The notes: generated by a model not told the origin, from the letters alone. Numbered from the stretch's first letter, positions 16,287 to 26,893 are shown. The stretch: DNA of 40,712 bases from Sporosarcina sp. (GCA_029263895.1 JARIDO010000039.1:1-40712), one strand, 5' to 3'. Made by a program: numbers and translations.

Positions 16287-17285
16287 ATGGCTATAACGAT
16301 TTATGATGTAGCTAGAGAGGCTAATGTTTCAATGGCAACAGTCTCGAGAGTTGTCAATGGTAACCAAAATGTTAAACCAGCAACCCGCAAGAAGGTCGTT
16401 GATTGTATTGAACGATTAGGCTATCGTCCGAATGCTGTTGCAAGAGGTCTAGCTAGTAAAAAAACGACTACAATTGGTGTAATTGTACCTGATATTTCAA
16501 AAAACTTTTATTCAGAGCTTTCAAGAGGGATTGCGGATATTGCTACAATGTATGAATATAATATTATTCTGTCGAATTCAGATGAGCGCACAACGCGTGA
16601 AGTTGAACTAATAGAGGATCATTTAGGTAAGCAAGTAGATGGATTACTGTTTATGAGTGATTCAATTTCAGATGAAGTTCGAACTGAAATGGCATCTGCG
16701 AATATTCCGATTGTATTGGCGGGTACATTAGATATGGAAGGCAAGATGGCTACAGTAAATATTGACTTTGAAATGGCCGCTTACGAAGCTGTAACAAGAC
16801 TTATTCAAAATGGTCATAAAAAAATACTCTTTGTTTCAGGACCATTCACTAGAGATATTAATCGTCTTGCTAAAAAAGCCGGCTATACACGAGCTTTGAA
16901 AGAAGCAGGACTAGATGTAGATGAAGGGCTCATTGTTGAAATTGAAAATACATATGACGTGGCGTATGAACAATGGCATCATATACGTTCAAATGCAAAA
17001 GGTGTAGGCGCGATATTCGCAAGTAGCGATGTAATTGCTGTCGGTATTCTCAACCGAATTCTTGATGATGGACAATCAGTTCCAAAAGACTATGAGCTTA
17101 TATGTTTTGAACACTCAAATTTATCGCGCATTGTAAGACCACAACTAACTGCTATCGCTGTTCCGTTATATGATTTAGGAGCTGTTGCAATGCGGTTGTT
17201 AACAAAGTTAATCAATGGAGAAGAAGTAGAGCAACAACAAGTTTTTCTACCCTATCGCTTGGAAGAACGAAATTCAGTTAACTAA
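16287..17285 (+). CDS. ccpA: Catabolite control protein A
   Basis: A 332-residue LacI/GalR-family regulator. The N-terminal helix-turn-helix and hinge are IYDVAREANVSMATVSRVVN and RPNAVARGLAS; the periplasmic-binding-like core follows (GVIVPDISKNFYSELSRGI). With phosphorylated HPr (Ser46) CcpA binds cre boxes to repress acetate-use genes (acsA, acuABC) and to activate ackA in B. subtilis; all of these lie in this window. AGGAGGTAG lies 8 bases before the ATG. It sits between aroA and acuC; the motPS pair found there in B. subtilis is absent. Confidence 0.96.
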   Translation: MAITIYDVAREANVSMATVSRVVNGNQNVKPATRKKVVDCIERLGYRPNAVARGLASKKTTTIGVIVPDISKNFYSELSRGIADIATMYEYNIILSNSDERTTREVELIEDHLGKQVDGLLFMSDSISDEVRTEMASANIPIVLAGTLDMEGKMATVNIDFEMAAYEAVTRLIQNGHKKILFVSGPFTRDINRLAKKAGYTRALKEAGLDVDEGLIVEIENTYDVAYEQWHHIRSNAKGVGAIFASSDVIAVGILNRILDDGQSVPKDYELICFEHSNLSRIVRPQLTAIAVPLYDLGAVAMRLLTKLINGEEVEQQQVFLPYRLEERNSVN

Positions 17286-17342
17286 AACAGAGACGATTCA
17301 ATCATTCGATGTAACGCAAATGATTGAAATCGTCTCTGTTTT
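17285..17342. terminator. Bidirectional terminator between ccpA and acuC
   Basis: A stem of about 20 bp (AACAGAGACGATT-CAATCAT with ATGATTGAAATCGTCTCTGTT, one bulge) and T run; it overlaps the acuC stop on the other strand. Confidence 0.9.
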
Positions 17343-18507
17343 ATTTTTTGACCTGTTCATTTCGTATCATATGTAAAGCTTTGTTTAACATATGTGAATT
17401 CTTTTCACTAATTTCATCTTTACGTGGTATGGGCTCATACAACGGTTGTGGATCTTCCCAAGTTGAAATTAGTGGTACAGGTGATTGTTCCTGCCATTTC
17501 TTTAACCATGCATTTGGTAATTCACCTGTAGGAATAGGTGAATCTTTCATCGCAAGCCAAATATGTGACCAAGCTCTAGGGACAACACGCCAAATATCAT
17601 AACCACCACCACCAACAGCAATCCAGCGTCCGTCACAATATTCTTCTGCTATCTCTTTAGCGATTCTTGGTATTTCTTTAAAAAGCTCCATTGTTCCGTA
17701 AAGGTGTGTGAGAGGATCGAAGTAATGTGCATCCACTCCGTTTTGAGTCACAATCACATCAGGCTTAAAGAATTCAGCTACTTCTTTAATAGCAGCTTTA
17801 TAAATCGTTAGAAAAGATTCATCTTCAGTAAAAGCGTCTATAGGTAAATTAAATGACGTACCGAAACCTTCTCCGTTGCCACGTTCAGTCACCATCCCTG
17901 TCCCAGGGAAAAGATATCGACCTGTTTCATGAATTGATAACGTACAAACGGAAGGGTCCTCATAAAAACTCCATTGTACGCCATCTCCATGGTGTGCATC
18001 GGTATCGATATATAATACACGTGCATTGTATTTGTTTTGTAAATATTTGATAGCTACTGAACTATCATTATAAATACAAAAACCAGATGCTCTCCCTTGG
18101 AATCCGTGATGGAGCCCACCGCCTAAATTTAATGCATGTCTTGCTCTCCCTTGCATCACTTCGTCGACTGCTGTTAGTGTTCCCCCAACTAACATCGCAC
18201 TAGCCTCATGCATATTTGGAAAGAATGGTGTATCTTCAGTTCCAATTCCGTAGACACTTCCAATACTCTCAGATATTTCCCCTTTACCAGCACGTTTTAC
18301 AATGTCTATGAACTTAGCATCGTGAGCTAGTAGAAGCTCATCATCTGTGGCCATACGAGCAGGGATAATATCGTCACTTTGAATCTCACCTGTTGCTTGT
18401 AATAACTCAAGCGTCATCAGTATTCTTTTCTGATTGAATGGGTGGGAATCAGAGAAAGAATATTCGAGCTGTTCTTCAGAATAGATGAATACAGCCTCCC
18501 TTTTCAT
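17341..18507 (-). CDS. acuC: AcuC, class I/II-type lysine deacetylase
   Basis: A 388-residue histone-deacetylase-fold enzyme, the length of B. subtilis AcuC (387). Metal-site and catalytic motifs: LGGGLHHGFQGRASGFCIYN (His-His pair) and YIDTDAHHGDGVQ (Asp/His zinc ligands), then VTQNGVDAH. It removes the acetyl group that AcuA puts on AcsA, reactivating it. The frame is open nine codons further upstream, but ATG 18507 overlaps the acuB stop as ATGA and gives the expected N-terminus, so translation is probably coupled to acuB. Last gene of acuABC. Confidence 0.95.
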   Translation of the reverse strand: MKREAVFIYSEEQLEYSFSDSHPFNQKRILMTLELLQATGEIQSDDIIPARMATDDELLLAHDAKFIDIVKRAGKGEISESIGSVYGIGTEDTPFFPNMHEASAMLVGGTLTAVDEVMQGRARHALNLGGGLHHGFQGRASGFCIYNDSSVAIKYLQNKYNARVLYIDTDAHHGDGVQWSFYEDPSVCTLSIHETGRYLFPGTGMVTERGNGEGFGTSFNLPIDAFTEDESFLTIYKAAIKEVAEFFKPDVIVTQNGVDAHYFDPLTHLYGTMELFKEIPRIAKEIAEEYCDGRWIAVGGGGYDIWRVVPRAWSHIWLAMKDSPIPTGELPNAWLKKWQEQSPVPLISTWEDPQPLYEPIPRKDEISEKNSHMLNKALHMIRNEQVKK

Positions 18508-19151
18508 GCGTGAATCCCCGGAACGTTTGGCCAAAGGACATCAAACCCAGCGTCTTTTAAGCCTTCGATGATAGAAAGGGGATTCATCGTTTTAATGCGT
18601 ATGACGAGTATTTTAGTCATTTCGTTATCTTTGTCTGGATATACAAGGACGCTTAATACATTTGTTTTGTGTTCATGAAAAACCCGTGACACTTCAAATA
18701 AAATTCCGGGTGTATTTGGCACACGAACTTCAATTTGCGAGCCAGGTTGGTGAGCCCCGGTTAACTCAATGTACTTATAAAGTAAATCAGTCTCAGTAAT
18801 AATTCCCACTAATAAGTCGTTAGATACAATAGGGAGACAACCAATCTTATTGTCGTAAAATATGACTGCGGCTTCCTCGACGAAATCCATTGGGTGACCC
18901 GTTATAACGTTTTTTGTCATAAGTTCACCAAGTTTTGTATTATAAATAGCTTGGTTAGAACTTTCTAAAACAGATGAAGGAAGAATTCCTTTTAAATCTC
19001 TGTCTGTAATAATGCCGATAACGAAGCCTTCAGTAGAAACGATTGGTAAGTGACGAATTTTGTTCATTCGCATCAAGTGAAGAGCATCTTGCAAAGAGTC
19101 ATCTGGAGTAAGCGCTTTCACGTTAGTGTTCATAATTTCTTCGATTAGCAT
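18504..19151 (-). CDS. acuB: AcuB, CBS-pair and ACT domain protein
   Basis: A 215-residue protein. Two CBS motifs (about residues 4-60 and 75-135: DSLQDALHLMRMNKIRHLPI, GIITDRDLKG, GIITETDLL) form an adenosyl-ligand-binding Bateman module; an ACT domain follows from about 139 (QIEVRVPNTPGILFEVSRVF). Its role in acetoin/acetate metabolism is known only genetically in B. subtilis. GAGGAG lies just before ATG 19151. Spacing is 16 bp after acuA and a 4-base overlap with acuC. Confidence 0.93.
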   Translation of the reverse strand: MLIEEIMNTNVKALTPDDSLQDALHLMRMNKIRHLPIVSTEGFVIGIITDRDLKGILPSSVLESSNQAIYNTKLGELMTKNVITGHPMDFVEEAAVIFYDNKIGCLPIVSNDLLVGIITETDLLYKYIELTGAHQPGSQIEVRVPNTPGILFEVSRVFHEHKTNVLSVLVYPDKDNEMTKILVIRIKTMNPLSIIEGLKDAGFDVLWPNVPGIHA

Positions 19152-19167
19152 TCGTATCTCCTCACTT

Positions 19168-19800
19168 TCAGTACATAAATCGATTCATAAATCGCAAGCT
19201 ATCAAATTGCTGAACAGATTGTTGTGAAATTCTTTTTCCGATTCTAGCCATAAGACAATTTGCAGGATGGGAACTGATTTCAGGGTCATCGGTTGCATAA
19301 TATTCTAATCCGCCGGCATTCATCATCTTTTCCATTACTTTTCTATATTCCCATACATTCAACTTTGTTCCTTTTAAATCCCAATGCCAATAATATTCAG
19401 TTGTAAGAATAATGTAATCCTCCATGGCATCATCCATCATAGAAACTTGCAAAAGAGATTTTCCGACACCACCACCGCGAAACTTAGGAATAACTTCAAT
19501 TGCACCAAGTTCAATTAAATTCTCCATATTTCCTTCTGACCAACGTTCCAATGGATCTGGATATAAATAAGTGACGTATCCAACGATTTGTGATTGTTCA
19601 CGTACGATAATGATTCGACCTTCAGGAAGTGTAGCAATTTCCACTAAAGCCTTATGCTGTTGAACGGGTGGTCTGAATGCGATAAGGTCTTCATGAAAAT
19701 CAAGATTAGCCAAATCGTTTGATGTAATAGGACCCTCAATTAGTAGATTTCCATTTTTATGTTTGAGTTCCATCGCATTATACGTTTTCTGATGTTTCAA
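19168..19800 (-). CDS. acuA: AcuA, GNAT protein acetyltransferase of acetyl-CoA synthetase
   Basis: A 210-residue enzyme, exactly the B. subtilis AcuA length. The GNAT acetyl-CoA site is IEVIPKFRGGGVGKSLL; the hallmark YPDPLERWSEGNMENLIELG is conserved. It acetylates and inactivates AcsA at its A10 lysine. The start is taken as TTG 19800: AAGGCGGTG lies 6 bases upstream and the protein then reads LKHQKTYN, aligning with the start of B. subtilis AcuA (recalled: MEHHKTYH). A GTG three codons earlier would overlap the ribosome site. It is divergent from acsA, with 172 bp of shared control DNA between them. Confidence 0.94.
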   Translation of the reverse strand: MKHQKTYNAMELKHKNGNLLIEGPITSNDLANLDFHEDLIAFRPPVQQHKALVEIATLPEGRIIIVREQSQIVGYVTYLYPDPLERWSEGNMENLIELGAIEVIPKFRGGGVGKSLLQVSMMDDAMEDYIILTTEYYWHWDLKGTKLNVWEYRKVMEKMMNAGGLEYYATDDPEISSHPANCLMARIGKRISQQSVQQFDSLRFMNRFMY

Positions 19801-19972
19801 TCCAATCACCGCCTTAGAATATACATAATATAAGTATACAACAAAATGAACGATAAGAAATGCGTTTAAAGCTATTATTAAAATAATGACTAAATAGTTT
19901 AAAAAGTTAGCGAAATCAAAAGGGAATCGTGTAAAATGAAAAATGTAAATGCTAAAAGAGAGGGTGTATGAA
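19801..19972. promoter_or_regulatory. Divergent acuA-acsA control region
   Basis: AT-rich DNA between divergent genes. On the plus strand TAAAAT (19932-19937) is a plausible -10 for acsA with a weak -35 18 bp upstream (TAGCGA). On the minus strand TATATT/TATTAT near 19823-19832 may serve acuA. In B. subtilis CcpA and CodY repress here; the best cre-like match (around GAAATGCGTTTAAA, 19857-19870) has four mismatches to the consensus and is not claimed. Confidence 0.4.
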
Positions 19973-21691
19973 ATGGTATTAAAAACATTACCTGTAGTTC
20001 CTAGCGATTATAACTTACAAGATTATGAGCAAACTGTGAAAGACTTTAAGTGGGCTGATGCTGAGAAAGAACTCAGTTGGCACGAAAGTGGTCAAGTCAA
20101 TATTGCCTATGAAGCCATTGATAGGCATGCGGAGTCTAGTAGAAAGAACAAAGTCGCGCTTTTCTATAAAGATGGTGAACGAAAAGAAGCATATACCTAT
20201 AACGATATGAAAATGATGTCTAATAAAGCAGCAAATATTATACAAAGCCAGTCGAGCCTTGAAAAAGGAGATCGTATTTTTATATTTATGCCAAGATCTC
20301 CAGAGCTCTATTTTGCACTATTGGGATCATTAAAAATAGGGTTGATTGTTGGACCGCTATTTGAAGCTTTTATGGAAGGCGCTATATTTGATCGTTTATC
20401 CGATAGTGAAGCGAAAGCGATTGTAACGACACCAACTTTGTTGCCGAGAATTCCAATTGACAAACTACCCAATTTAGAAACGATTTTTGTTATTGGTGAA
20501 AGTGTTGAAGAAGACGGTAAGTTTGTTGATTTTGGAAAAAGGATGAAAAAAGCATCCAAGCACTTTCAAGTGGAATGGATGAACAAAGAAGACCCAACAC
20601 TTCTTCATTATACTTCAGGTTCAACAGGGAAGCCTAAAGGGGTCGTACATGTGCAACAAGCAATGGTGCAGCAATTACAAACTGCTAAGTGGGTACTAGA
20701 TTTAAAAGAAGAAGACATTTTCTGGTGTACTGCAGACCCTGGTTGGGTAACTGGAACGGCTTACGGCATATTCGGTCCAATGCTAGCTGGTGCGACAAGT
20801 CTTATATTAGGAGGCAGGTTTTCTACTGACGCATGGTATGGTGCTATTGAAGAGTATGGTGTTACTGTTTGGTACAGTGCCCCAACTGCATTCAGAATGT
20901 TAATGGGAGCAGGTGAGGGAGCATTACAGGATTCCGACTTGACTTCTCTTAGACATATCCTATCAGTAGGTGAACCTCTCAATCCAGAAGTCATCAGATG
21001 GGGGATGGAAGCTTTTAAGCTTCGTATTCATGATACGTGGTGGATGACCGAAACGGGTGCGCAAACCATTTGTAACTTTGGTTGTTTGCCCATTAAGCCA
21101 GGTTCTATGGGGAAACCTGTGCCTGGAATTGAAGCGGCAATTGTAGATAATCGTGGTAATATATTGCCGGCTAACCGAATGGGGAATCTCGCTATTAAAA
21201 AGGGGTGGCCATCGATGATGCGGCAAATATGGAATAACCAAGAAAAGTACGATTCATACTTTTTAAACGATGAATGGTATGTATCTGGTGATTCTGCTTA
21301 TATGGATGAAGATGGTTATTTCTTCTTTCAGGGACGAGTCGATGATGTGATTATGACAAGTGGTGAACGAGTAGGGCCGTTTGAAGTAGAAAGTAAGCTG
21401 CTTGAGCATCCTGCAATAGTGGAGGCTGGTGTTATAGGTAAGCCGGATCCTGTTCGTGGCGAAATCATAAAAGCGTTTGTAGCGCTACAACAAGGCTATG
21501 AACCCACTAAAGAATTAGAAGAAGAGATTAAGCATTTTGTAAAAAGAGAGTTAGCCGCACATGCCGCCCCAAGAGAAATTGAATTTAAAGATAAACTTCC
21601 AAAAACAAGAAGTGGAAAAATAATGCGTCGGGTTTTAAAAGCGTGGGAATTAGATTTGCCAGCGGGTGATTTGTCAACGATGGAAGACTAA
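19973..21691 (+). CDS. acsA: Acetyl-CoA synthetase, AMP-forming
   Basis: A 572-residue enzyme, same length as B. subtilis AcsA, activating acetate with ATP and CoA. Motifs: P-loop YTSGSTGKPKGVVH, WYSAPTAFRML, the A5 motif DTWWMTETGAQ, the A7/A8 region YVSGDSAYMDEDGYFFFQGR and the A10 motif PKTRSGKIMRR. The A10 lysine is Lys549, the very residue that AcuA acetylates in B. subtilis. The frame extends eight codons upstream; ATG 19973 is chosen for GAGAGGGTG about 8 bases before it and for alignment with AcsA (MVLKTLPVVPSDYNL). It is closed by a strong terminator and is divergent from its own regulators acuABC. Confidence 0.97.
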   Translation: MVLKTLPVVPSDYNLQDYEQTVKDFKWADAEKELSWHESGQVNIAYEAIDRHAESSRKNKVALFYKDGERKEAYTYNDMKMMSNKAANIIQSQSSLEKGDRIFIFMPRSPELYFALLGSLKIGLIVGPLFEAFMEGAIFDRLSDSEAKAIVTTPTLLPRIPIDKLPNLETIFVIGESVEEDGKFVDFGKRMKKASKHFQVEWMNKEDPTLLHYTSGSTGKPKGVVHVQQAMVQQLQTAKWVLDLKEEDIFWCTADPGWVTGTAYGIFGPMLAGATSLILGGRFSTDAWYGAIEEYGVTVWYSAPTAFRMLMGAGEGALQDSDLTSLRHILSVGEPLNPEVIRWGMEAFKLRIHDTWWMTETGAQTICNFGCLPIKPGSMGKPVPGIEAAIVDNRGNILPANRMGNLAIKKGWPSMMRQIWNNQEKYDSYFLNDEWYVSGDSAYMDEDGYFFFQGRVDDVIMTSGERVGPFEVESKLLEHPAIVEAGVIGKPDPVRGEIIKAFVALQQGYEPTKELEEEIKHFVKRELAAHAAPREIEFKDKLPKTRSGKIMRRVLKAWELDLPAGDLSTMED

Positions 21692-21728
21692 AAAAGAAAG
21701 ACTCTGATAACACAGAGTCTTTCTTTTT
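21691..21728. terminator. Bidirectional terminator between acsA and the PBP gene
   Basis: A perfect stem of 17 bp, AAAAAAGAAAGACTCTG / CAGAGTCTTTCTTTTTT, loop ATAACA, between convergent genes. Confidence 0.92.
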
Positions 21729-21730
21729 TA

Positions 21731-24613
21731 TTAATCGTCATTTTTGGGTGGTGTTACTACAGGTCCGCCATTTGTTGGAGGAACCACAGGAGAGACTGGT
21801 GGAATGACTACACCTCCTTCAGGTACTTCTGGCACAACAGGTACAACCTCTGGTGCTTCAATCGTGACAATATTAGAATTAGCAGATAGTCTACCTGTTA
21901 TATCCACAGCAACAACATAATAGGAACCAACACCAACTGAATAAGATTTAGCCGCTGCTTCTGGAATTGCTGCTACTTTTTCACCATTTTTATAAACATA
22001 GTAACCTACCACGTCAGAAGAAGGTGAATCACCCCAACTAATGGTGTTATCGGTTAATGTAGTAGTGACTGCAACTGGATTTGCCTCATCTGCCTTAAAA
22101 ATAGAACCAGAGACAATCTTGGATGCGAATAGAGAGTTTGCAGGGAATAACTTGTTTGCATCCCCTTTCCACGGACCTAGTATGCGTGTAATGAATGCTT
22201 CATTTACACCAGTGCCACCAGCAGTTACAAATTCAGCTGGCGTAGATGGCAACGCGATGTAGCGATTACCTTGGATTGTTACATAGCTTGAAGAAATGAT
22301 ACTATCGTCAGCTTCAGTGGGTAGCATTGCTTTTGAGTTAAATAAGTCTGATATAACTAATCCTGCTGCTGAACAAGCCTCTGATGGTGCCAATCCTGAT
22401 ATACCGCAGAAAGAACTTGTTACAACGCCAGCTGGTTGCTTAAATCTAGAAGCAGCACCAACCAATTCTGGCGTCACTTCATTTGCACCATTCAATAATC
22501 TTGCAAACAACAAACTTGTTCTATCAGATGGATGAAGCGTCTTACCTCTTAAATTATTATACAAACTACGTGTTCTATTTTTATAACCTAGCCAAACGCC
22601 AAGCGATACATTTGGATTATACCCGATGAGCCAAGCATCACCATAACCTTGAGTTGTTCCCGTCTTGGCAGCTAAATCGATATCGAAGTTTAAATGGCTC
22701 TTTAACTTCGCACCTGTACCACCAGGCTTTAATACATCTCGTAACATGTCAGTAGTGATATAACTTGTTTCTGGACTAAAGACATCAACTGGGGTACTTT
22801 CATGTTGGAATACAATGTTCCCTTCCATATCTTCTATTTTTTCTATTAAATAGGCATCAATGAACTTTCCATCATTGGCAAATGTACCATACGCGTTCGT
22901 ATTTTCTTCTACTGTCATTCCGATATCCATGCCACCATAAGAAACAGCGAAATTCGTATAGTCTCCAGGAACTAGTTTAGAGATACCCATCTTATCGAGG
23001 AATTCAGCTGGGCGCCGGTCAACAATGTCTCGATATAGTCTAGCCGTAGCTAAGTTTAAAGACTTAGCAAGCGCTTCTCGGGCAGGTACAATCCCGAGTT
23101 CCATAGACTTCGTATAGTTACTCGGAGACCACGGTTTCCCACCTGCCTGTGGGACGCTAAACTTTACGTCAACCATTGGACTGCCAGCTCCGATGTAACC
23201 CATCTCGATTGCTGGTGCAATAACGAGTAAAGGTTTCATAGAAGAACCATTCTGTCGATAAGCTTGTGTTGCATGATTTAATGCTTCTTGCTGATGGTCA
23301 CGTCCACCGACAAATGAAAGTATTTTGCCTGTGTTGTTTTCTATCATCATTGCACCTACTTGAACAGGGTCATCTTTAATCGATACTTCACCAGTATCAG
23401 GATCTGTAACTTCCCGTGTAAATGTATGTCCATAGTATTCAAATTCATCACTGATTACTCTCATTTTATCGTATAAATCCTTGTTAACAGTAGAATAAAT
23501 TCGATAGCCATCATTTTGCATTGAACGTGTAGCCATTATCGAGTATTTCTCATTTAATTTCTTTTCTTTAGCTAACCGTTTAGGGTCAATTCCATCTTCT
23601 TTGGCGATTAGTTTAGCTAAAATTTCCACCGTTCTATTTTGCACCTCTTGTATTAAGTAAGGATAGCGTTCATTTGCTCGTTCGGATTTATCGCGGAAAT
23701 CCTTTTTTATATCATAAGCAATTGCTTCCTCGTATTGTTGGTTTGTAATGTATTCCGTTTCCTTCATTCTAAAAAGAACTGTTTTCATACGATCAATGCC
23801 AGCAGTTAAAAACTTATCTTCTTTTAGACCACCACCACTTTTAAAGGGGGTATATGCAAATGGACCTTGAGGTAGACCGGCGATATATGCGGATTGCGGC
23901 AAGTTAAGATCTTTTGCACTTTTGGCGAAAATGCCTTCTGCTGCTGTTTCAACACCCGCAATATTTTGGCCATTCGCATTACGTCCATAAGAAATAATAT
24001 TTAAATAGGCTTCTAGTATTTCTTCTTTTTTCATGAAGTGCTCTAAGCGCATAGCTAGAAGGATTTCTTTTGCCTTCCGTTCATAGGAAACTTCGTTCGT
24101 TAAAATTTGGTTTTTAATAAGCTGTTGAGTAAGTGTAGAGCCGCCTGTTTGATTGGAAGAATTCGTTACATCTTGAAAAAGACCACGGAAGATCGCTTTA
24201 GGTACAATTCCATTATGTTCTCTAAAATATTCATCTTCTGTTGCGTACACTGCATCAAGGATGAAAGGAGAAACATTTGCTAGTGTTGTCTCTTTCCGTT
24301 CGATATCAGAGTTAACCTTACCGATGTAGACATCCCCGGCAAGATAGATTTCAGATGTTTCTTCATAAGTGAATATTGCATTCCGCATCTCTTCTTTTGG
24401 ACGTAGTGGTTCTTTTGCTACAAGTGATGCAAAATAGCCTGCCCCAACAGAAGTAGCAAAGACCGATAATGTTAACCCTGTTACGATAAATAATAAGAAT
24501 AAATTCCAAACTACGCTTGAAGAAATACGTAAACGTTTAGCCCATTTCGTATTTTCGAATTCAGATAGTTTTGCCTCTATGAGATCAATACGATTTTTTT
24601 TATTACTAGTCAA
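21731..24613 (-). CDS. Class A penicillin-binding protein (PBP1A-type)
   Basis: A 960-residue bifunctional peptidoglycan synthase. Membrane anchor at residues 34-60; glycosyltransferase domain with catalytic Glu126 in ATEDEYFREHNGI, TGGSTLTQQLIKN (156-168) and EAYLNIISYG; transpeptidase with SxxK 457-460 (GSSMKPL), SLN 518-520 and KTG 650-652. Residues about 845-925 look like a fibronectin-III-type domain (ISWGDSPSSDVVGYYVYKNG), and the last 35 residues are Pro/Val-rich with a terminal PPKNDD. The start is TTG 24613: TAGGAGGCT is 9 bases upstream, whereas the longer open frame begins before this ribosome site. Which B. subtilis paralogue it replaces (pbpD, pbpF, pbpG) is not clear. Confidence 0.92.
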   Translation of the reverse strand: MTSNKKNRIDLIEAKLSEFENTKWAKRLRISSSVVWNLFLLFIVTGLTLSVFATSVGAGYFASLVAKEPLRPKEEMRNAIFTYEETSEIYLAGDVYIGKVNSDIERKETTLANVSPFILDAVYATEDEYFREHNGIVPKAIFRGLFQDVTNSSNQTGGSTLTQQLIKNQILTNEVSYERKAKEILLAMRLEHFMKKEEILEAYLNIISYGRNANGQNIAGVETAAEGIFAKSAKDLNLPQSAYIAGLPQGPFAYTPFKSGGGLKEDKFLTAGIDRMKTVLFRMKETEYITNQQYEEAIAYDIKKDFRDKSERANERYPYLIQEVQNRTVEILAKLIAKEDGIDPKRLAKEKKLNEKYSIMATRSMQNDGYRIYSTVNKDLYDKMRVISDEFEYYGHTFTREVTDPDTGEVSIKDDPVQVGAMMIENNTGKILSFVGGRDHQQEALNHATQAYRQNGSSMKPLLVIAPAIEMGYIGAGSPMVDVKFSVPQAGGKPWSPSNYTKSMELGIVPAREALAKSLNLATARLYRDIVDRRPAEFLDKMGISKLVPGDYTNFAVSYGGMDIGMTVEENTNAYGTFANDGKFIDAYLIEKIEDMEGNIVFQHESTPVDVFSPETSYITTDMLRDVLKPGGTGAKLKSHLNFDIDLAAKTGTTQGYGDAWLIGYNPNVSLGVWLGYKNRTRSLYNNLRGKTLHPSDRTSLLFARLLNGANEVTPELVGAASRFKQPAGVVTSSFCGISGLAPSEACSAAGLVISDLFNSKAMLPTEADDSIISSSYVTIQGNRYIALPSTPAEFVTAGGTGVNEAFITRILGPWKGDANKLFPANSLFASKIVSGSIFKADEANPVAVTTTLTDNTISWGDSPSSDVVGYYVYKNGEKVAAIPEAAAKSYSVGVGSYYVVAVDITGRLSANSNIVTIEAPEVVPVVPEVPEGGVVIPPVSPVVPPTNGGPVVTPPKNDD

Positions 24614-24677
24614 GTAGATCAGCCTCCTAAAATCATTCCTATTATAGCACAATTCTATCCAGTTAAAGCAATTATGA

Positions 24678-24705
24678 TTGACAAACTTATGATTTGAGAT
24701 AGAAT
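24678..24705 (+). promoter_or_regulatory. Sigma-A promoter of the tyrS T-box leader
   Basis: A perfect TTGACA (24678-24683), a 16-bp spacer, TAGAAT (24700-24705). The transcript would begin near 24712. Confidence 0.8.
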
Positions 24706-24711
24706 AGAGTG

Positions 24712-26247
<1,536 letters not shown>

Positions 26248-26263
26248 TTATTAAATTGAAAAT

Positions 26264-26312
26264 GAAAAAGGCTGTAAGCTAATCGTGAATCGATTGGGTT
26301 ACAGCCTTTTTC
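26264..26312. terminator. Terminator after tyrS
   Basis: A long stem GAAAAAGGCTGTAA...CG / CG...TTACAGCCTTTTTC with two inner mismatches. It also points at the convergent XRE gene ending at 26333. Confidence 0.88.
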
Positions 26313-26332
26313 TATTTTGTTATAACCTTTTA

Positions 26333-26719
26333 TTACTCAGAATCGTCATCTTCTAATAGAACTTTTTTTAATTTATATAGCTTAATTAATTCCTTGACCT
26401 TTTGTTCGGGATTGGAGGCTAAGTCTTGGAAAATGACTGGATGCTTTTTCAATTCATTAAAAAATTGTATTTCTAGAGTGGATAACTTTAATTCGTCGTT
26501 TTGTTCCAATTTATTTTTAATAATCTTGGGATTCCCAAGTAAATGATCAATTGTCACTTCAAAGAAATTCGCAATTTTCTGTAACATCTCATAGGATGGT
26601 TCACTATGTTTGTTCTCGTATTTAGCATAACCTTGTCGGGTGATTCCAAGGAAGTCCGCCATGTCTTGCTGTGTAATATTTGACTCATTACGTAATTGTT
26701 TTAGACGTTGTGCAAACAT
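26333..26719 (-). CDS. XRE-family (cI-like) transcriptional regulator
   Basis: A 128-residue protein with an N-terminal helix-turn-helix of the XRE/cI type (LKQLRNESNITQQDMADFLG, ITRQGYAKYENKHSEPS, about residues 5-60) and a charged helical C-terminal half that may serve for dimerisation. No peptidase or LexA-like domain is present. ATG 26719 is chosen, with GAAGGGTG 6 bases upstream; the open frame starts three codons earlier at GTG. It stands divergent from a second XRE gene. The 174 bp between them hold three copies of GTAAC-N5-GTTGC, the first just upstream of a minus-strand -10-like TATACT (26755-26760). An autoregulatory switch is inferred. Confidence 0.88.
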   Translation of the reverse strand: MFAQRLKQLRNESNITQQDMADFLGITRQGYAKYENKHSEPSYEMLQKIANFFEVTIDHLLGNPKIIKNKLEQNDELKLSTLEIQFFNELKKHPVIFQDLASNPEQKVKELIKLYKLKKVLLEDDDSE

Positions 26720-26762
26720 TATATACACCCTTCTCTAAGTACCTATTTACTTATAGTATACA

Positions 26763-26842
26763 GTAACAATGAGTTGCATTGTGTAATTGTTTCCGTGAGT
26801 AACTAACAGTTGCTTAATACACTTGACGTAACGAAAGGTTGC
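26763..26842. promoter_or_regulatory. Three operator-like repeats GTAAC-N5-GTTGC between divergent XRE genes
   Basis: Three 15-bp sites at 26763-26777, 26799-26813 and 26828-26842 share both half-sites exactly, GTAAC and GTTGC, around different 5-base centres (AATGA, TAACA, GAAAG). The halves form an imperfect dyad. Start-to-start distances are 36 and 29 bp. Site 1 abuts the -10-like TATACT of the minus gene; site 3 lies within the spacer of the plus-strand promoter TTGACG (26823-26828) / TAGTAT (26846-26851). This resembles the multi-operator layout of phage-type repressors. Confidence 0.7.
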
Positions 26843-26851
26843 AATTAGTAT
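26823..26851 (+). promoter_or_regulatory. Promoter of the plus-strand XRE gene
   Basis: TTGACG (26823-26828), a 17-bp spacer holding operator-like site 3, TAGTAT (26846-26851); 42 bp before the gene start. Confidence 0.55.
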
Positions 26852-26893
26852 GTGGATAGAAGTAATTATGATATTGGAATGGAGGTTTCAAAA

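Noticed and set aside
19850..19875. CcpA cre box between acuA and acsA
   Set aside because: The best candidate has four mismatches to the cre consensus, including conserved positions; not claimed. No better match was seen upstream of ackA.
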